64,000 nucleotides of DNA. It comes from Paralteromonas sediminis (GTDB lineage: Bacteria; Pseudomonadota; Gammaproteobacteria; Enterobacterales; Alteromonadaceae). Shown here in pieces: positions 53,514-62,444 of this stretch. The stretch is from contig NZ_RPOK01000001.1 in the NCBI RefSeq assembly GCF_003820355.1, forward strand, positions 398,847 through 462,846, given 5' to 3'. Both the position numbers and the translations under genes were made by a program. The first letter of the stretch is position 1. Each line of letters opens with the position of its first letter. The notes beneath the pieces are model-generated. The model worked only from the letters and a program-made list of their open reading frames with translations, searched no databases and had not been told where the DNA came from.

Positions 53514-55322
53514 ATGAAGAAGAAAACGGACTTACAGAAAAACACAGAAAGCCTACTTAAAAATCTTTGGGTAAAAACTAAGAAAAAAACAGGTGAAACA
53601 GCAGAGAATTTAGACACTTCTTTTGATTTGTCAGGTAAATATAATTTAGCAGCAAACCAAACAAAGAAAGTTGCCAGCGATTTAAATAAAAAGCTATCAA
53701 TAATAGATACGGCAAAAAGAGGGTTAGAAATCGCCTCTGACACTGCATATGAGCTTACAAGCACACAGCAGTACAAGCAGGTAAAACAAATTACAGCTAC
53801 AGTAAAAGATTCAGCGAGACGTCATATCGTTAATCCTGTGAGTGATTTAATTGACGAACATGGCGTAAAAGGTTCTTTAAATGATGGTATCCAGTTGGCT
53901 GCAAAAGAATACGGTAGGGTAAGGTCTTTTATAAAACCCTATTATGCTCCAGAAACACCTCAGGAATTATTGCAAAGTACCAAAGACGAACTTGTCTATA
54001 TCAACGCCTGCATATTGCAGATAAGCTGCAATGATGCAGAAGCGTTAGCCAATAAGTTTGGCTCTGCTGTTGTTTCTAAGATAGCAGGGGTCGCTTCAGC
54101 AGGATCATTACTTGCTTTAGCCGGCACTTTTGGTACAGCCGGTACGGGAACCGCAATTTCAACTTTATCAGGAGCAGCTGCCACTAATGCGTCACTTGCC
54201 TGGGTGGGAGGTTTATTAGGCGGCGGAATGGCGACAGGTGCCTTTGTTACAGGAGGGCTCTCTTTAGCTGTTGGGTATGGGGTGTACAAGCTAATCGGCT
54301 CTGAAGCTCGCCAAGAAAGTGACCTCAATGAGATAGAAAAACGAATCTTGGAATCAACAGGTTTTCTAATTGCTGCATTAAATGATGTGTTAAAAAATAA
54401 AGAATTGGCATTTTCAGTTGATGACGCGCGGTGTTTACTTGAGCAAACCTTAAAACCTTTGCATGCATTGCTGAAAGAGCACTCAGACACTATCTGTAAG
54501 CGATTAGATAATAAAAACGCTATAGCATATGAACAACATGGTCTTATCGATTTTCAAAAAAAGGTCATTGAAGGCTTTGAGTTTTTTATCAAAGAAAAAG
54601 CGCAGCAACGCCGCCAGAGATATCCAGAGTTTGCAGTTGCAGGTGTAATCTTTGCGCTCTTGACTGATTTTGAGCTGGATAACTCTAAAGAAACTCAATT
54701 AGCTTTAGAGGCAATTAGACGAGTCCGTAGTGACTGGAATGAAGACACGCCGAACGCTGAAATAGGGCAAACACTTGCATCATTTAATGACGAACAGATG
54801 CGAGGATTGGCCAACAATGCCAAAGGCATTTACCACGAATTACTTTACGTTGACAATTATAATACTGAGCACACAGATACCTATGCTCAAATTCATGAGA
54901 GCACAAACCATGCAGGCTCTGATGTTATCATTCGCAATAGCACAACGCATGAAACTATCGGAGAGTATCAACTAAAGGCCAGCAGCTCTGATGCTATTAT
55001 TCGTGATCACTTTGAAAAGTATCCTGATATTGAAGTACTGTCGACCGATGAAGTTTCTAGAAAAATAACTGGTGTCGATAGTACTGGAATTAGCAATCAA
55101 GATATTACCAACGAAATAAACAGTACAACCGAAGCGTTAGCGCAAGGGGATGTCACATCCAGAGTGGAGGAGGCTGCTATTGCTGCCGCTGTCATTGCGG
55201 CGGGTAGGGAAGCTGTTCTTATGATGAATGGTGACGTTGACTCTAAATCCGGCAAAAATATCATAAATTCAGCAGGTGTGACGGCAGCTAGTACAGGTGT
55301 TGTGGCACTATTATTTGGTTGA
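53514..55322 (+). CDS. Glycine-rich membrane protein fused to a nuclease-like domain, unknown
   Basis: The ATG at 53514 lacks a ribosome-binding site; a short ORF, ATG 53489 to TAA 53509, precedes it. The 602-residue protein has an N-terminal basic helical region, a hydrophobic Gly/Ala/Ser-rich stretch at ~200-265 ('GSLLALAGTFGTAGTGTAIS', 'GGLLGGGMATGAFVTGGLSL'), helices, and then at ~430-500 'KGIYHELLYVDN', 'HAGSDVIIRN', 'GEYQLKASSS'. The Glu, Asp and E-x-Q-L-K spacing is like a PD-(D/E)XK nuclease. The C-terminus is again hydrophobic. A membrane-attached, DNA-targeting defence effector or toxin is plausible (inference). Confidence 0.55.
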   Translation: MKKKTDLQKNTESLLKNLWVKTKKKTGETAENLDTSFDLSGKYNLAANQTKKVASDLNKKLSIIDTAKRGLEIASDTAYELTSTQQYKQVKQITATVKDSARRHIVNPVSDLIDEHGVKGSLNDGIQLAAKEYGRVRSFIKPYYAPETPQELLQSTKDELVYINACILQISCNDAEALANKFGSAVVSKIAGVASAGSLLALAGTFGTAGTGTAISTLSGAAATNASLAWVGGLLGGGMATGAFVTGGLSLAVGYGVYKLIGSEARQESDLNEIEKRILESTGFLIAALNDVLKNKELAFSVDDARCLLEQTLKPLHALLKEHSDTICKRLDNKNAIAYEQHGLIDFQKKVIEGFEFFIKEKAQQRRQRYPEFAVAGVIFALLTDFELDNSKETQLALEAIRRVRSDWNEDTPNAEIGQTLASFNDEQMRGLANNAKGIYHELLYVDNYNTEHTDTYAQIHESTNHAGSDVIIRNSTTHETIGEYQLKASSSDAIIRDHFEKYPDIEVLSTDEVSRKITGVDSTGISNQDITNEINSTTEALAQGDVTSRVEEAAIAAAVIAAGREAVLMMNGDVDSKSGKNIINSAGVTAASTGVVALLFG

Positions 55323-55661
55323 GAATTCGTTGCCTTAGGAACTCAAAGGCCAAAGTACGGAAGCTGTACATAATTGCTACTAATAGAGTTCGTTGTGCAG
55401 CATTGCACCTTGAGTTGGACAGATGGACGTAACTCAGCCGCTAAGTTAAATCAATACCTTAGACTGGAAATGGACGTAAGCAGTCTGTCGGTACCAAATA
55501 AAAAACATTATCTCGTCCTCAAAAGCAGACCTGATTCAGCGATTGTAATTAAAGGGTTACATGTTAGTCTGGCCAAATAATTTAAATTAATTGGCGAAAT
55601 GGTTCGGTCCAGCTATCCAACTGTTAAATGAACGCTTAATTATTGTTAAGGAAGTAAAACG

Positions 55662-55709
55662 ATGAAAGCGGTACGCCATTACTCAAAAAGAACATGGCAG
55701 CAGACATAG
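55662..55709 (+). CDS. 15-codon leader ORF overlapping the nuclease start
   Basis: ATG at 55662 follows a strong AAGGAAG site; 15 codons (starting MKAVRHYSK) end at TAG 55707-55709. It overlaps the nuclease start (ATG 55694) by 16 bases in another frame. The nuclease ATG has no ribosome-binding site of its own. This suggests that nuclease translation depends on leader translation. A coupling role is inference. Confidence 0.45.
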   Translation: MKAVRHYSKRTWQQT

Positions 55710-56863
55710 TTTCAAAATTAAGTGGATTGATCAAAGATCCGGAGCTTGAGCGTCTCGACTTAACGCTATTAAAGCCCAACTTTTTCGAGATTTTGGGCTT
55801 GTCTCACATGGAGATACGCCACTCCAACTTTCTAGCGTGGATCCTCGACCCTCACCAAAGCCACAGGGTGGGTGATATATTTTTAAAGTGGTTCTTAAAG
55901 GATGTTTTCAGCGATCAAAAAGTGACTTGGATAAACGAGTTCAGAGTCGACAGCTTGAATACCGATTTCGTAACGATACACCGAGAGTTTAAGAGCATTG
56001 ACTTATTATTAGAAACTCCTAACTTTGTTGTGATTATCGAGAACAAGCTCTGGTCAAAAGAGCACTCTGACCAGTTGTCTAGGTACAAAGCCGTGGTAGA
56101 ACGCGAATTTCCTGAACGGGAACATGCGTTTGTCTTTCTAACTCCTTACGCTGAGGCACCTGAACAAGATGAAGATCGCGAAACATATGTGCTTTTTAAC
56201 TACGAATCGATTATCCGTATTCTGGAAATCATCATGCAGACATACGGCCAATCAATATCTGACAAAGTCAGTGCATATATTCAGGATTACATTTCAGTCG
56301 TTAGGAGATACGTGATGCAAGATGACGAAGCTATCACCATCGCTCGTGAAATATACAACAACCATAGAGAAGCGTTAGATTTTATCTTTGAAAATAAGCC
56401 AGACCGGCTTCTTGAGGTTAAGCAGACTGTAGAGGATGCTGTTCTAAAGGCGGGTTATGTATTGGGCTCACTGGGCAAAGGTTATGCACGTTTTCTGACT
56501 CCAAAACTTGACACTGTTATCCCCAAAGGGCAGGACGGGGGATGGCGAAATGGTGAAGGATTCCTGTTTGAAGTTATCTACCGCAACAAAGTAATGACAC
56601 TAAACTGCGTTGTTTCCCCTGGACCTCAGTCCTCTCGGGAGAAAATGATAAATGCCCTTAAAACCATTGATGGCGCTAAGAACCCGAAAGGCCTAAAGTG
56701 GAGCTCTGTTCATTCTCACTCACATCGTATCAATGTGAACCATGAGAAATACGACGACTTGGGTATGCTCGCAAAAGATATTGACGAAATGCTGGGCAAA
56801 GAAAAGGCATTTATTAACGAGGTAGAATCAGTCCTACTGAAAGCTTTGTATGACAAAGGTTAG
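55694..56863 (+). CDS. PD-(D/E)XK nuclease-family protein (PDDEXK_4-like)
   Basis: The 389-residue protein starts 'LGLSHMEIRHSNFLAWILDPHQSH', with the Glu and His typical of this family. The core follows: 'KSIDLLLETPNFVVIIENKLWSKEHSDQLSRY' (Asp, then Glu-x-Lys) and 'HAFVFLTPYAEAP'. This is the PDDEXK_4 group common in defence islands. The C-terminal half is a helical region of unknown role. Translation may be coupled to the leader ORF. The neighbouring nucleases make a defence function likely but unproven. Confidence 0.8.
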   Translation: MAADIVSKLSGLIKDPELERLDLTLLKPNFFEILGLSHMEIRHSNFLAWILDPHQSHRVGDIFLKWFLKDVFSDQKVTWINEFRVDSLNTDFVTIHREFKSIDLLLETPNFVVIIENKLWSKEHSDQLSRYKAVVEREFPEREHAFVFLTPYAEAPEQDEDRETYVLFNYESIIRILEIIMQTYGQSISDKVSAYIQDYISVVRRYVMQDDEAITIAREIYNNHREALDFIFENKPDRLLEVKQTVEDAVLKAGYVLGSLGKGYARFLTPKLDTVIPKGQDGGWRNGEGFLFEVIYRNKVMTLNCVVSPGPQSSREKMINALKTIDGAKNPKGLKWSSVHSHSHRINVNHEKYDDLGMLAKDIDEMLGKEKAFINEVESVLLKALYDKG

Positions 56864-56969
56864 GCAAAATTAACAATGCTATTCGTGTATTTAGTAGACT
56901 CGATTACTACTGTTAAAATCTTGGAATGAGCTGTTACGTGTCGATATTAGTTTGGAGTATGCTTAAACA

Positions 56970-57674
56970 ATGCAAAATATTATCTATGTAATGCGTCACG
57001 TAGACATTGGCGGGAACGTTGATATTCCATATAAGAAAGTGGGTATAACAGGGGCAGGAAATGCGAGCCTAAGCTCTAGGTTACAACAGATTAGCAACAC
57101 TAAGTCGCCCATAAAAGCACAATGCATAGCTGCCTGGGAGCATCATGATGCGAGGGCCGTTGAAAACGCATTACATATGCTCCTAGATGATAGTCGGGTT
57201 GAAGGTGAATGGTTCTTAGATAAAGACGATACTCTAGCTGAGCGAATGCAGCCAATTATGGACCTTATTGGTGCTTCAGAATTGCCGATTGAACAGAGTA
57301 ATGATGCATACACCCAAAGCGTACTTCGTAAAGAAGTAGAAGCTAAACAAAAGTCTGACCATATTTTACTTGGCGAAATTTCGGATTTATTAGATAAGCC
57401 ATTAAGGTCAAGTTCACGGATTGCGGGACCTACGTTTTTTAGTGATGAAAAACAGCTAACTTACTATGTAAATGCAAGAAAGTCCGGTAAGCATCACCTC
57501 TCTATTGGTCGAAGCAAAGGTGTTTATGATGATATAAAAGAATTCCTTGAAAGTAACGGGTTTGAAATTGAGCAAGGAAAAAAAGGAGGTGCAAAAGTTA
57601 TGAGTTTAAGTACTGAAACTGTCGCTTCAGTAATTAATTTGATCGAATGTGAATTTGTTCCAATCAACACATAG
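56970..57674 (+). CDS. GIY-YIG nuclease-family protein (T5orf172/MUG113-like)
   Basis: The 234-residue protein begins 'IIYVMRHVDIGG...YKKVGITGAGNASLSSRL', the divergent GIY-YIG start seen in T5orf172 domains. 'AWEHHDARAVENALHMLL' and 'VEGEWFLDKDD' hold the conserved His and Glu. The C-terminal half (~120-234) is unassigned. It may cut DNA at a recombination or phage site. It is 106 bp from the PD-(D/E)XK gene and may be cotranscribed. Confidence 0.72.
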   Translation: MQNIIYVMRHVDIGGNVDIPYKKVGITGAGNASLSSRLQQISNTKSPIKAQCIAAWEHHDARAVENALHMLLDDSRVEGEWFLDKDDTLAERMQPIMDLIGASELPIEQSNDAYTQSVLRKEVEAKQKSDHILLGEISDLLDKPLRSSSRIAGPTFFSDEKQLTYYVNARKSGKHHLSIGRSKGVYDDIKEFLESNGFEIEQGKKGGAKVMSLSTETVASVINLIECEFVPINT

Positions 57675-57828
57675 TAGGGAATCGTCTCATTTAATCTGGC
57701 ATTTTCTTTAAGGCTTGGTAAAAAGAGTGTTTAGCGGCCGTATTACTTGGATTGGCTCTAAGAATTAAACATACGTTTAAGCTAGCACAACTCAAGTTAT
57801 GTAAAGCCAACACGTCTTCTGCTACAAA

Positions 57829-58917
57829 TCATTTATAGCAAACCTTCAATTCTGAGTGACAACGAAAAAGTATGGGGCAATCAACATTTGTTAAGCATTG
57901 CTGAGCCGTGTTTGTATTAATGTTTATACTTTGGCTATTAGGTTCATAAGGCTGCTTGATGCCTATTGTGTTCGTTGGTTGCATGCACACACCTTGGTTT
58001 TTTCCAAATGCCTTTATACATTTGAGGCCATAGTCGCAGCTATAATCACTTGTGCATCTCTCGTTGAGAGAAATTACAGAATATTGACTGAATACTTCCT
58101 GGTACTTTCTAGCTGTTTGCCTGTCAGACACAGAGTTCGAGCTAGTCGGAGCAAAAGAAGTAGTAGCTTGAGACAGACCATTAAATATATTTGCTGCTTG
58201 TTGCGGATTGGAATCGATGTACTCTATGCCCGCCGCAATGGCTGCAATCGTAACAATTCCTACTACAACGTCGCCCCAAGACCAATCATTACCGGATTTG
58301 GTGCTTCTATAAACGGGTTCTCCAGCGAGCATTCGCTCATGAAACTCCTTGATATTTTGAAACCGTATCAAGTCTTTTTTAATATATTCATTTGCTAAAC
58401 GAATCTCATTTTCCCATTCTTTCTGCGCAGTTCTCCATAAAATGTCATTGTTTTTCGCGTATGAACTAACTCTAGCTACGTTTTCATCAGGTGCGTAATT
58501 TTTACAGTATTTCGCAGCGATACCTTCAGTTCTATTTTTCTCGAAAGAGCAGAAACGTGAATACCAAGGTGCTTCATCGGACTTCATATAATAATAAGCT
58601 GCGGCATCATAAAGCCCAAGAGCTTCGGCATTTTCACCTAAATAATGCCATGTCAGATTTGTATCAGGCATCATTTCAAGTAAATAGAGAGTACTTGCAA
58701 TGTACTTTCCATTCTTCTGAAGGTAGATACTTGAATCAAAAACCGAAGCATCAATTGGGGAACTGCTGGGCAAAACGACTGTTTTCGAAACAAAATCATC
58801 GAAACTAGTCTGACTAGTAGAACGATCCGTTATATTTGGTGCGAGTGTGGTAGCACACGAAGTGATAAAAAAGAAAAAACCAAATATCGCGTACCTTGGA
58901 ATATTACGTATGTCCAT
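57829..58917 (-). CDS. Lipoprotein with TPR-like region and Cys-rich C-terminus
   Basis: The 362-residue protein has a signal with lipobox 'FITSC' (Cys21). A helical repeat region follows ('YLLEMMPDTNLTWHYLGENAEALGLYDAAAYYYMK'-like TPR pattern). One hydrophobic segment lies at ~212-230 ('GIVTIAAIAAGI'). The C-terminus has two Cys modules, 'CTSDYSCDYGLKCIKAFG' and 'CLTNVDCPILFRCHSE', with regular spacing like small disulfide folds. It is divergent from the protease cluster. Function unknown. Confidence 0.6.
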   Translation of the reverse strand: MDIRNIPRYAIFGFFFFITSCATTLAPNITDRSTSQTSFDDFVSKTVVLPSSSPIDASVFDSSIYLQKNGKYIASTLYLLEMMPDTNLTWHYLGENAEALGLYDAAAYYYMKSDEAPWYSRFCSFEKNRTEGIAAKYCKNYAPDENVARVSSYAKNNDILWRTAQKEWENEIRLANEYIKKDLIRFQNIKEFHERMLAGEPVYRSTKSGNDWSWGDVVVGIVTIAAIAAGIEYIDSNPQQAANIFNGLSQATTSFAPTSSNSVSDRQTARKYQEVFSQYSVISLNERCTSDYSCDYGLKCIKAFGKNQGVCMQPTNTIGIKQPYEPNSQSININTNTAQQCLTNVDCPILFRCHSELKVCYK

Positions 58918-59244
58918 TTACATTCTGTCTAAAAGTTTTTGTAACTAAAAAACTAAACTAAAACAATACTGTATAGAATGTAAAGCATGTCTTAACTATG
59001 AATGTCCGCTCCTTATCTGAAGTGGCCTGTAAGGTCAAAAGCTTAAAATAAGAGTATTAGAGTGGACACAAGTTAAATCGCCAGGAAATTGTATATCGAG
59101 CTGTTAGACAGGCAGGTTTTAATCCTGGCACACCATCTTTTCTAGCGTTTATCCGTTTTCGATTTCCCAATTCCAAGTTCAGAATTGGCTATAGTTGACA
59201 AAAACTACGAAGGATATATCTTAAAAAGAACGCTCAATAAGGCA

Positions 59245-59946
59245 ATGAACGTAATGAAATTCAAATGGATTGGCAGCATGCTCGCTTGTTTTATAGTGTC
59301 AATGCCTGCATTCTCAAATATTACTATAAATATTCCAGCAAATAGCTTTTCTGAAAGTTATGCAGAAAACGTTCAGGTCAGCGGTTCTGTTTTGGCATCT
59401 TCTTTCGTCGCAGGTAACTTGGAATATGTCTCTCCTGACAAACTCTTTGTTTATGTTCCTCGCTCTATTTCAACGCTAAATATCATTTTATCTAGTATTG
59501 ATGGACGATACACAGCGGATGCTCAAATTGAGTTGACCCGCGAACAATTTGGATGGGTGCAATTAAAGATACCAACTCAGTATAAATCCCAATTCGTCAA
59601 ATATTTTCCGGATCGATTGGTCGCTTTTGCATTTGCTGATAGCGAAGATATGTTTGGAAATTATGTCCAAGAGGTATTTCCTACATCTTGGGGAGAACCA
59701 AGTGGAAATGATCTTACTTTCTACATCAATAGCGCGGGGGGAAACCCTAATATTACATTCAGAAACGGTGAACAAGAATTGATTTCAAAAGACTGCACTA
59801 TTCTGAATGACAAGTATACACGCGTATTCAATCATGAATGTGAGTTTAACGAGTCGTCTATCCCTGAAAAAGTTATTGTTACATTTAGTCCAGAATACGA
59901 AAGCTCGGGGAAAAATTATATTATTTGGACATTAAATGGGAAATGA
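59245..59946 (+). CDS. Secreted unknown protein, first gene of the protease cluster
   Basis: The ATG at 59245 or 59254 is likely (AAGG just upstream); the frame to 59185 is unsupported. The product has a signal peptide ('CFIVSMPAFSNI') and a beta-rich body with two Cys near the end ('SKDCTIL', 'HECEFNE'). It ends 11 bp inside the next gene, showing coupling. No family recognised. Confidence 0.6.
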   Translation: MNVMKFKWIGSMLACFIVSMPAFSNITINIPANSFSESYAENVQVSGSVLASSFVAGNLEYVSPDKLFVYVPRSISTLNIILSSIDGRYTADAQIELTREQFGWVQLKIPTQYKSQFVKYFPDRLVAFAFADSEDMFGNYVQEVFPTSWGEPSGNDLTFYINSAGGNPNITFRNGEQELISKDCTILNDKYTRVFNHECEFNESSIPEKVIVTFSPEYESSGKNYIIWTLNGK

Positions 59947-60937
59947 TGCAGAAGAGTTATCTACCACGGAAGCTATTTTACAAAAGCTAACCGCAAAAAA
60001 TTTAGCCGGCCCGACCATATTCCTTGGTGTGGCAGTTGTCCTTGTATTTATTCTTTTCTTTGTTGCGCTTGGTCACGCGACGTTTTCGAAATTAGATGCA
60101 AATACAGAATATTCCGTTCGAGCGACAACTCAAATTATTAAGTATTCACCGAATAATTCATCAATACCAACAGCGAATCTAGCTGAATTCCAATTAGTTA
60201 AAAATATTGAAAAATGTCCTCGCTTAACTCGGTTAGAATGGTTGAAAGGTGGCGAGTTGAAGTTCTACGCCAATAGTACTGTAACTGTCAGAGTTATGGA
60301 GTCGTCACTGATTCAAATCAATGTTGAGCCCATTGAAGTTGGTCAGCGAGCAGCTGAACTAACCACTTCAAAAGGTCGCTGTGTCTTAAAAGAGAAGGTT
60401 GTTATTAATGTTAAATTGAGCGAAATGAATTCAGAATTAATAATGATTCTGATCGGTGATGTGACAATCGGGAAGCAATTAAGTTATGACACAAAAACCA
60501 CTCCATTGCTCTTGGAGGAAGGTGAAATAGCAATCAAGGACAAAAGTTTTTGGTTTGAAGACACCATATTTTTGCCCGATATAGAGCTCAGTAAAGGTGA
60601 TACGGTTGTCTTCCCTGCTGATAAGGAAGACGCAACCATTGGTCTTGTTACCATTAGCCATGGTGATACCGCTTTTGAAGGCGTGTTTACCAAAAAAGGT
60701 GGACAAGTCCGAATTGTAAAACCGTTTGCTAATAATGATGGCGACCCCATCGAAATTAGCTTTTTCGAACGGCTATACAGCGATAACGCACTTGCCATTG
60801 CAATAAGTGCCAGTTTTATCGTCATTCAATTACTTATGTATTTGATCAATACACTCATCCGACTGACTTTTATTCCCAAGCCATATGGCGCTCATGAAAA
60901 GAGTGCTAAGGATAATAAGGGCATTTCCAATGATTAA
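59936..60937 (+). CDS. Two-TM membrane protein with large periplasmic domain, unknown
   Basis: The 333-residue protein has TM segments at ~24-46 and ~282-304 flanking a beta-rich periplasmic domain with Cys in 'NIEKCPRL' and 'KGRCVLKE'. The cytoplasmic tails are short and polar. It overlaps the upstream gene by 11 bp and the downstream protease gene by 8 bp, so all three are translated as a unit. It could anchor or regulate the protease. No family recognised. Confidence 0.6.
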   Translation: MGNDAEELSTTEAILQKLTAKNLAGPTIFLGVAVVLVFILFFVALGHATFSKLDANTEYSVRATTQIIKYSPNNSSIPTANLAEFQLVKNIEKCPRLTRLEWLKGGELKFYANSTVTVRVMESSLIQINVEPIEVGQRAAELTTSKGRCVLKEKVVINVKLSEMNSELIMILIGDVTIGKQLSYDTKTTPLLLEEGEIAIKDKSFWFEDTIFLPDIELSKGDTVVFPADKEDATIGLVTISHGDTAFEGVFTKKGGQVRIVKPFANNDGDPIEISFFERLYSDNALAIAISASFIVIQLLMYLINTLIRLTFIPKPYGAHEKSAKDNKGISND

Positions 60938-62267
60938 AATAAAAAGCGCAGTAACGATGTTACTTTGTCTATTTTGGGGGCAATCGGTCTTTGCATCGGA
61001 TGCGTATGTTCGGACAGTTCACCAAGAAGGGCAAGGGATTCTCCGTCCTATCGGTGAATCATGCTTTTTATACACTCCTGCACATGTAGTAACCAAGTCA
61101 CAAGGAGTGCTGGTTGAAACTCGTTTAAGAAAAAACTTAAAGGGAGAGTTAATTAATACCTACCCGCAAGATCTGGCTCTTGTGAAGCTAAGAGATGCTA
61201 GCGCATGTCAAGGCAATAGCTGGAAAGATGGTGGTGAGCGCGTTGAAGCTATTATCAGTGTGATTTCAAGTGGGCGGTTAAATTATAAGCATCAGCAAGG
61301 TCGCCTTGAAGTCTTCGACGTTGATATCACAGATAAAGCTGTCGACAGCACGTTCTCTATTAAATTAAAAGATGGCAAGCAATTTCGTAAAGGCATGAGT
61401 GGGTCAATAATTACCGTAGGGGATTACCCTATTGGTATGTTGTTGTCGGTTAACGATGACGTTGGCACTGTTCTACGAATGGACACTATGGCCGACTTAT
61501 CTAGGAGAGTTATCTTAAGATATGCCACGGACAAAGAGCGTATTGAACTTGGCGATTTGAGGGCTACTTTGCCTGTTGATATGCCTGAAAAGCCGTCAGA
61601 TAATGCAAAAGCTCCAGTCAATCATGCCCCCGCACAACCGCCAACCGAAGACTTGGTATTCAGTGGTTCGCTGTCAAACGGGGAAACAGTTGAGTACAAA
61701 TTCCTTGCACGGGGCAATACGGCTTATCGGATTGTCAGTGAGCCTCAGCGCCAAAACGTTCAATATGTTGCACAGATTCTTGATGATGCTGGGAATGAGC
61801 TATTTAGAACCGGAAGAATGTACTCAAAAAATAGAATGGATTGGGGGATAGGCGTCACGCAATCAGGTGAATATACACTGAAGATTTATGGTACAGACTA
61901 TGCGGGCCAGTACCACTTTACGGTTAAGACTATTGCCACGCCAGAAGAACTAGTCTCTGACAGCAATATCATTGGAACGAATGGTACAGTTACAGGCGGA
62001 TTATCAAGGGGAACCTATGCTGAGTATAAGTTCCTCGCACGAGGTAATACGGCTTATCGGATTGTCAGTGAGCCTCAGCGCCAAAACGTTCAATATGTTG
62101 CACAGATTCTTGATGATGCTGGAAATGAGCTATTTAAAACCGGAAGAATGTACTCAAAAAATAGAATGGATTGGGGGATAGGCGTCACGCAACCAGGTGA
62201 ATATACACTGAGGATTTATGGAACAGACTATGCGGGGCAGTACAATTTAAAATTACTTGAAGACTAG
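60930..62267 (+). CDS. Secreted trypsin-like protease with two PPC-like repeats
   Basis: The ATG at 60930 follows an AAGGG-type site. After a signal peptide ('FWGQSVFASDAY') comes a trypsin-like core with a plausible triad: His in 'YTPAHVV', Asp in 'YPQDLALVKL' and Ser in 'KGMSGSII'. Residues ~245-445 hold two nearly identical beta-sandwich modules ('YKFLARGNTAYRIVSEPQ', ending 'YGTDYAGQY') resembling bacterial pre-peptidase C-terminal domains. The modules are ~95% identical at DNA level, so the duplication is recent. It closes the three-gene cluster. Confidence 0.72.
   Translation: MIKIKSAVTMLLCLFWGQSVFASDAYVRTVHQEGQGILRPIGESCFLYTPAHVVTKSQGVLVETRLRKNLKGELINTYPQDLALVKLRDASACQGNSWKDGGERVEAIISVISSGRLNYKHQQGRLEVFDVDITDKAVDSTFSIKLKDGKQFRKGMSGSIITVGDYPIGMLLSVNDDVGTVLRMDTMADLSRRVILRYATDKERIELGDLRATLPVDMPEKPSDNAKAPVNHAPAQPPTEDLVFSGSLSNGETVEYKFLARGNTAYRIVSEPQRQNVQYVAQILDDAGNELFRTGRMYSKNRMDWGIGVTQSGEYTLKIYGTDYAGQYHFTVKTIATPEELVSDSNIIGTNGTVTGGLSRGTYAEYKFLARGNTAYRIVSEPQRQNVQYVAQILDDAGNELFKTGRMYSKNRMDWGIGVTQPGEYTLRIYGTDYAGQYNLKLLED
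61692..62243 (+). repeat. Recent tandem duplication within the protease gene
   Basis: Two 222-bp copies (61692-61913 and 62022-62243), offset by 330 bp, differ at about 11 positions by eye, several of them silent. Each encodes one PPC-like module. The DNA-level identity far above protein-level need points to a recent duplication or gene conversion. Confidence 0.85.
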
Positions 62268-62444
62268 ACATCGCTAAGGTTTGTCGGTTCGCGTTGTACT
62301 GCTGTTGACTAAAACATTTGTGCTTACTGTATGGCGCTTCAAATCCAACGTGTTTGGAGTTGGCTGTAAGTATAAGCTAAGTGAGTCTAAGACCTCCTCG
62401 AATAGCTGTAATGTCCGCTCTTCGTTTAAAGCTACCTAAAGCCT

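Noticed and set aside
53308-55480. Integron attC-like sites around the repeated ATGGAYGTAA motif
   Set aside because: The first copy sits inside an ordinary terminator, and no R'/R'' core sites or integron integrase are visible.
55374-55580. 68-codon plus-strand ORF in the gap after the membrane-nuclease gene
   Set aside because: No ribosome-binding site, no recognisable fold, and a repeated ATGGACGTAA motif (55423-55432, 55469-55478) better explains the sequence as non-coding.
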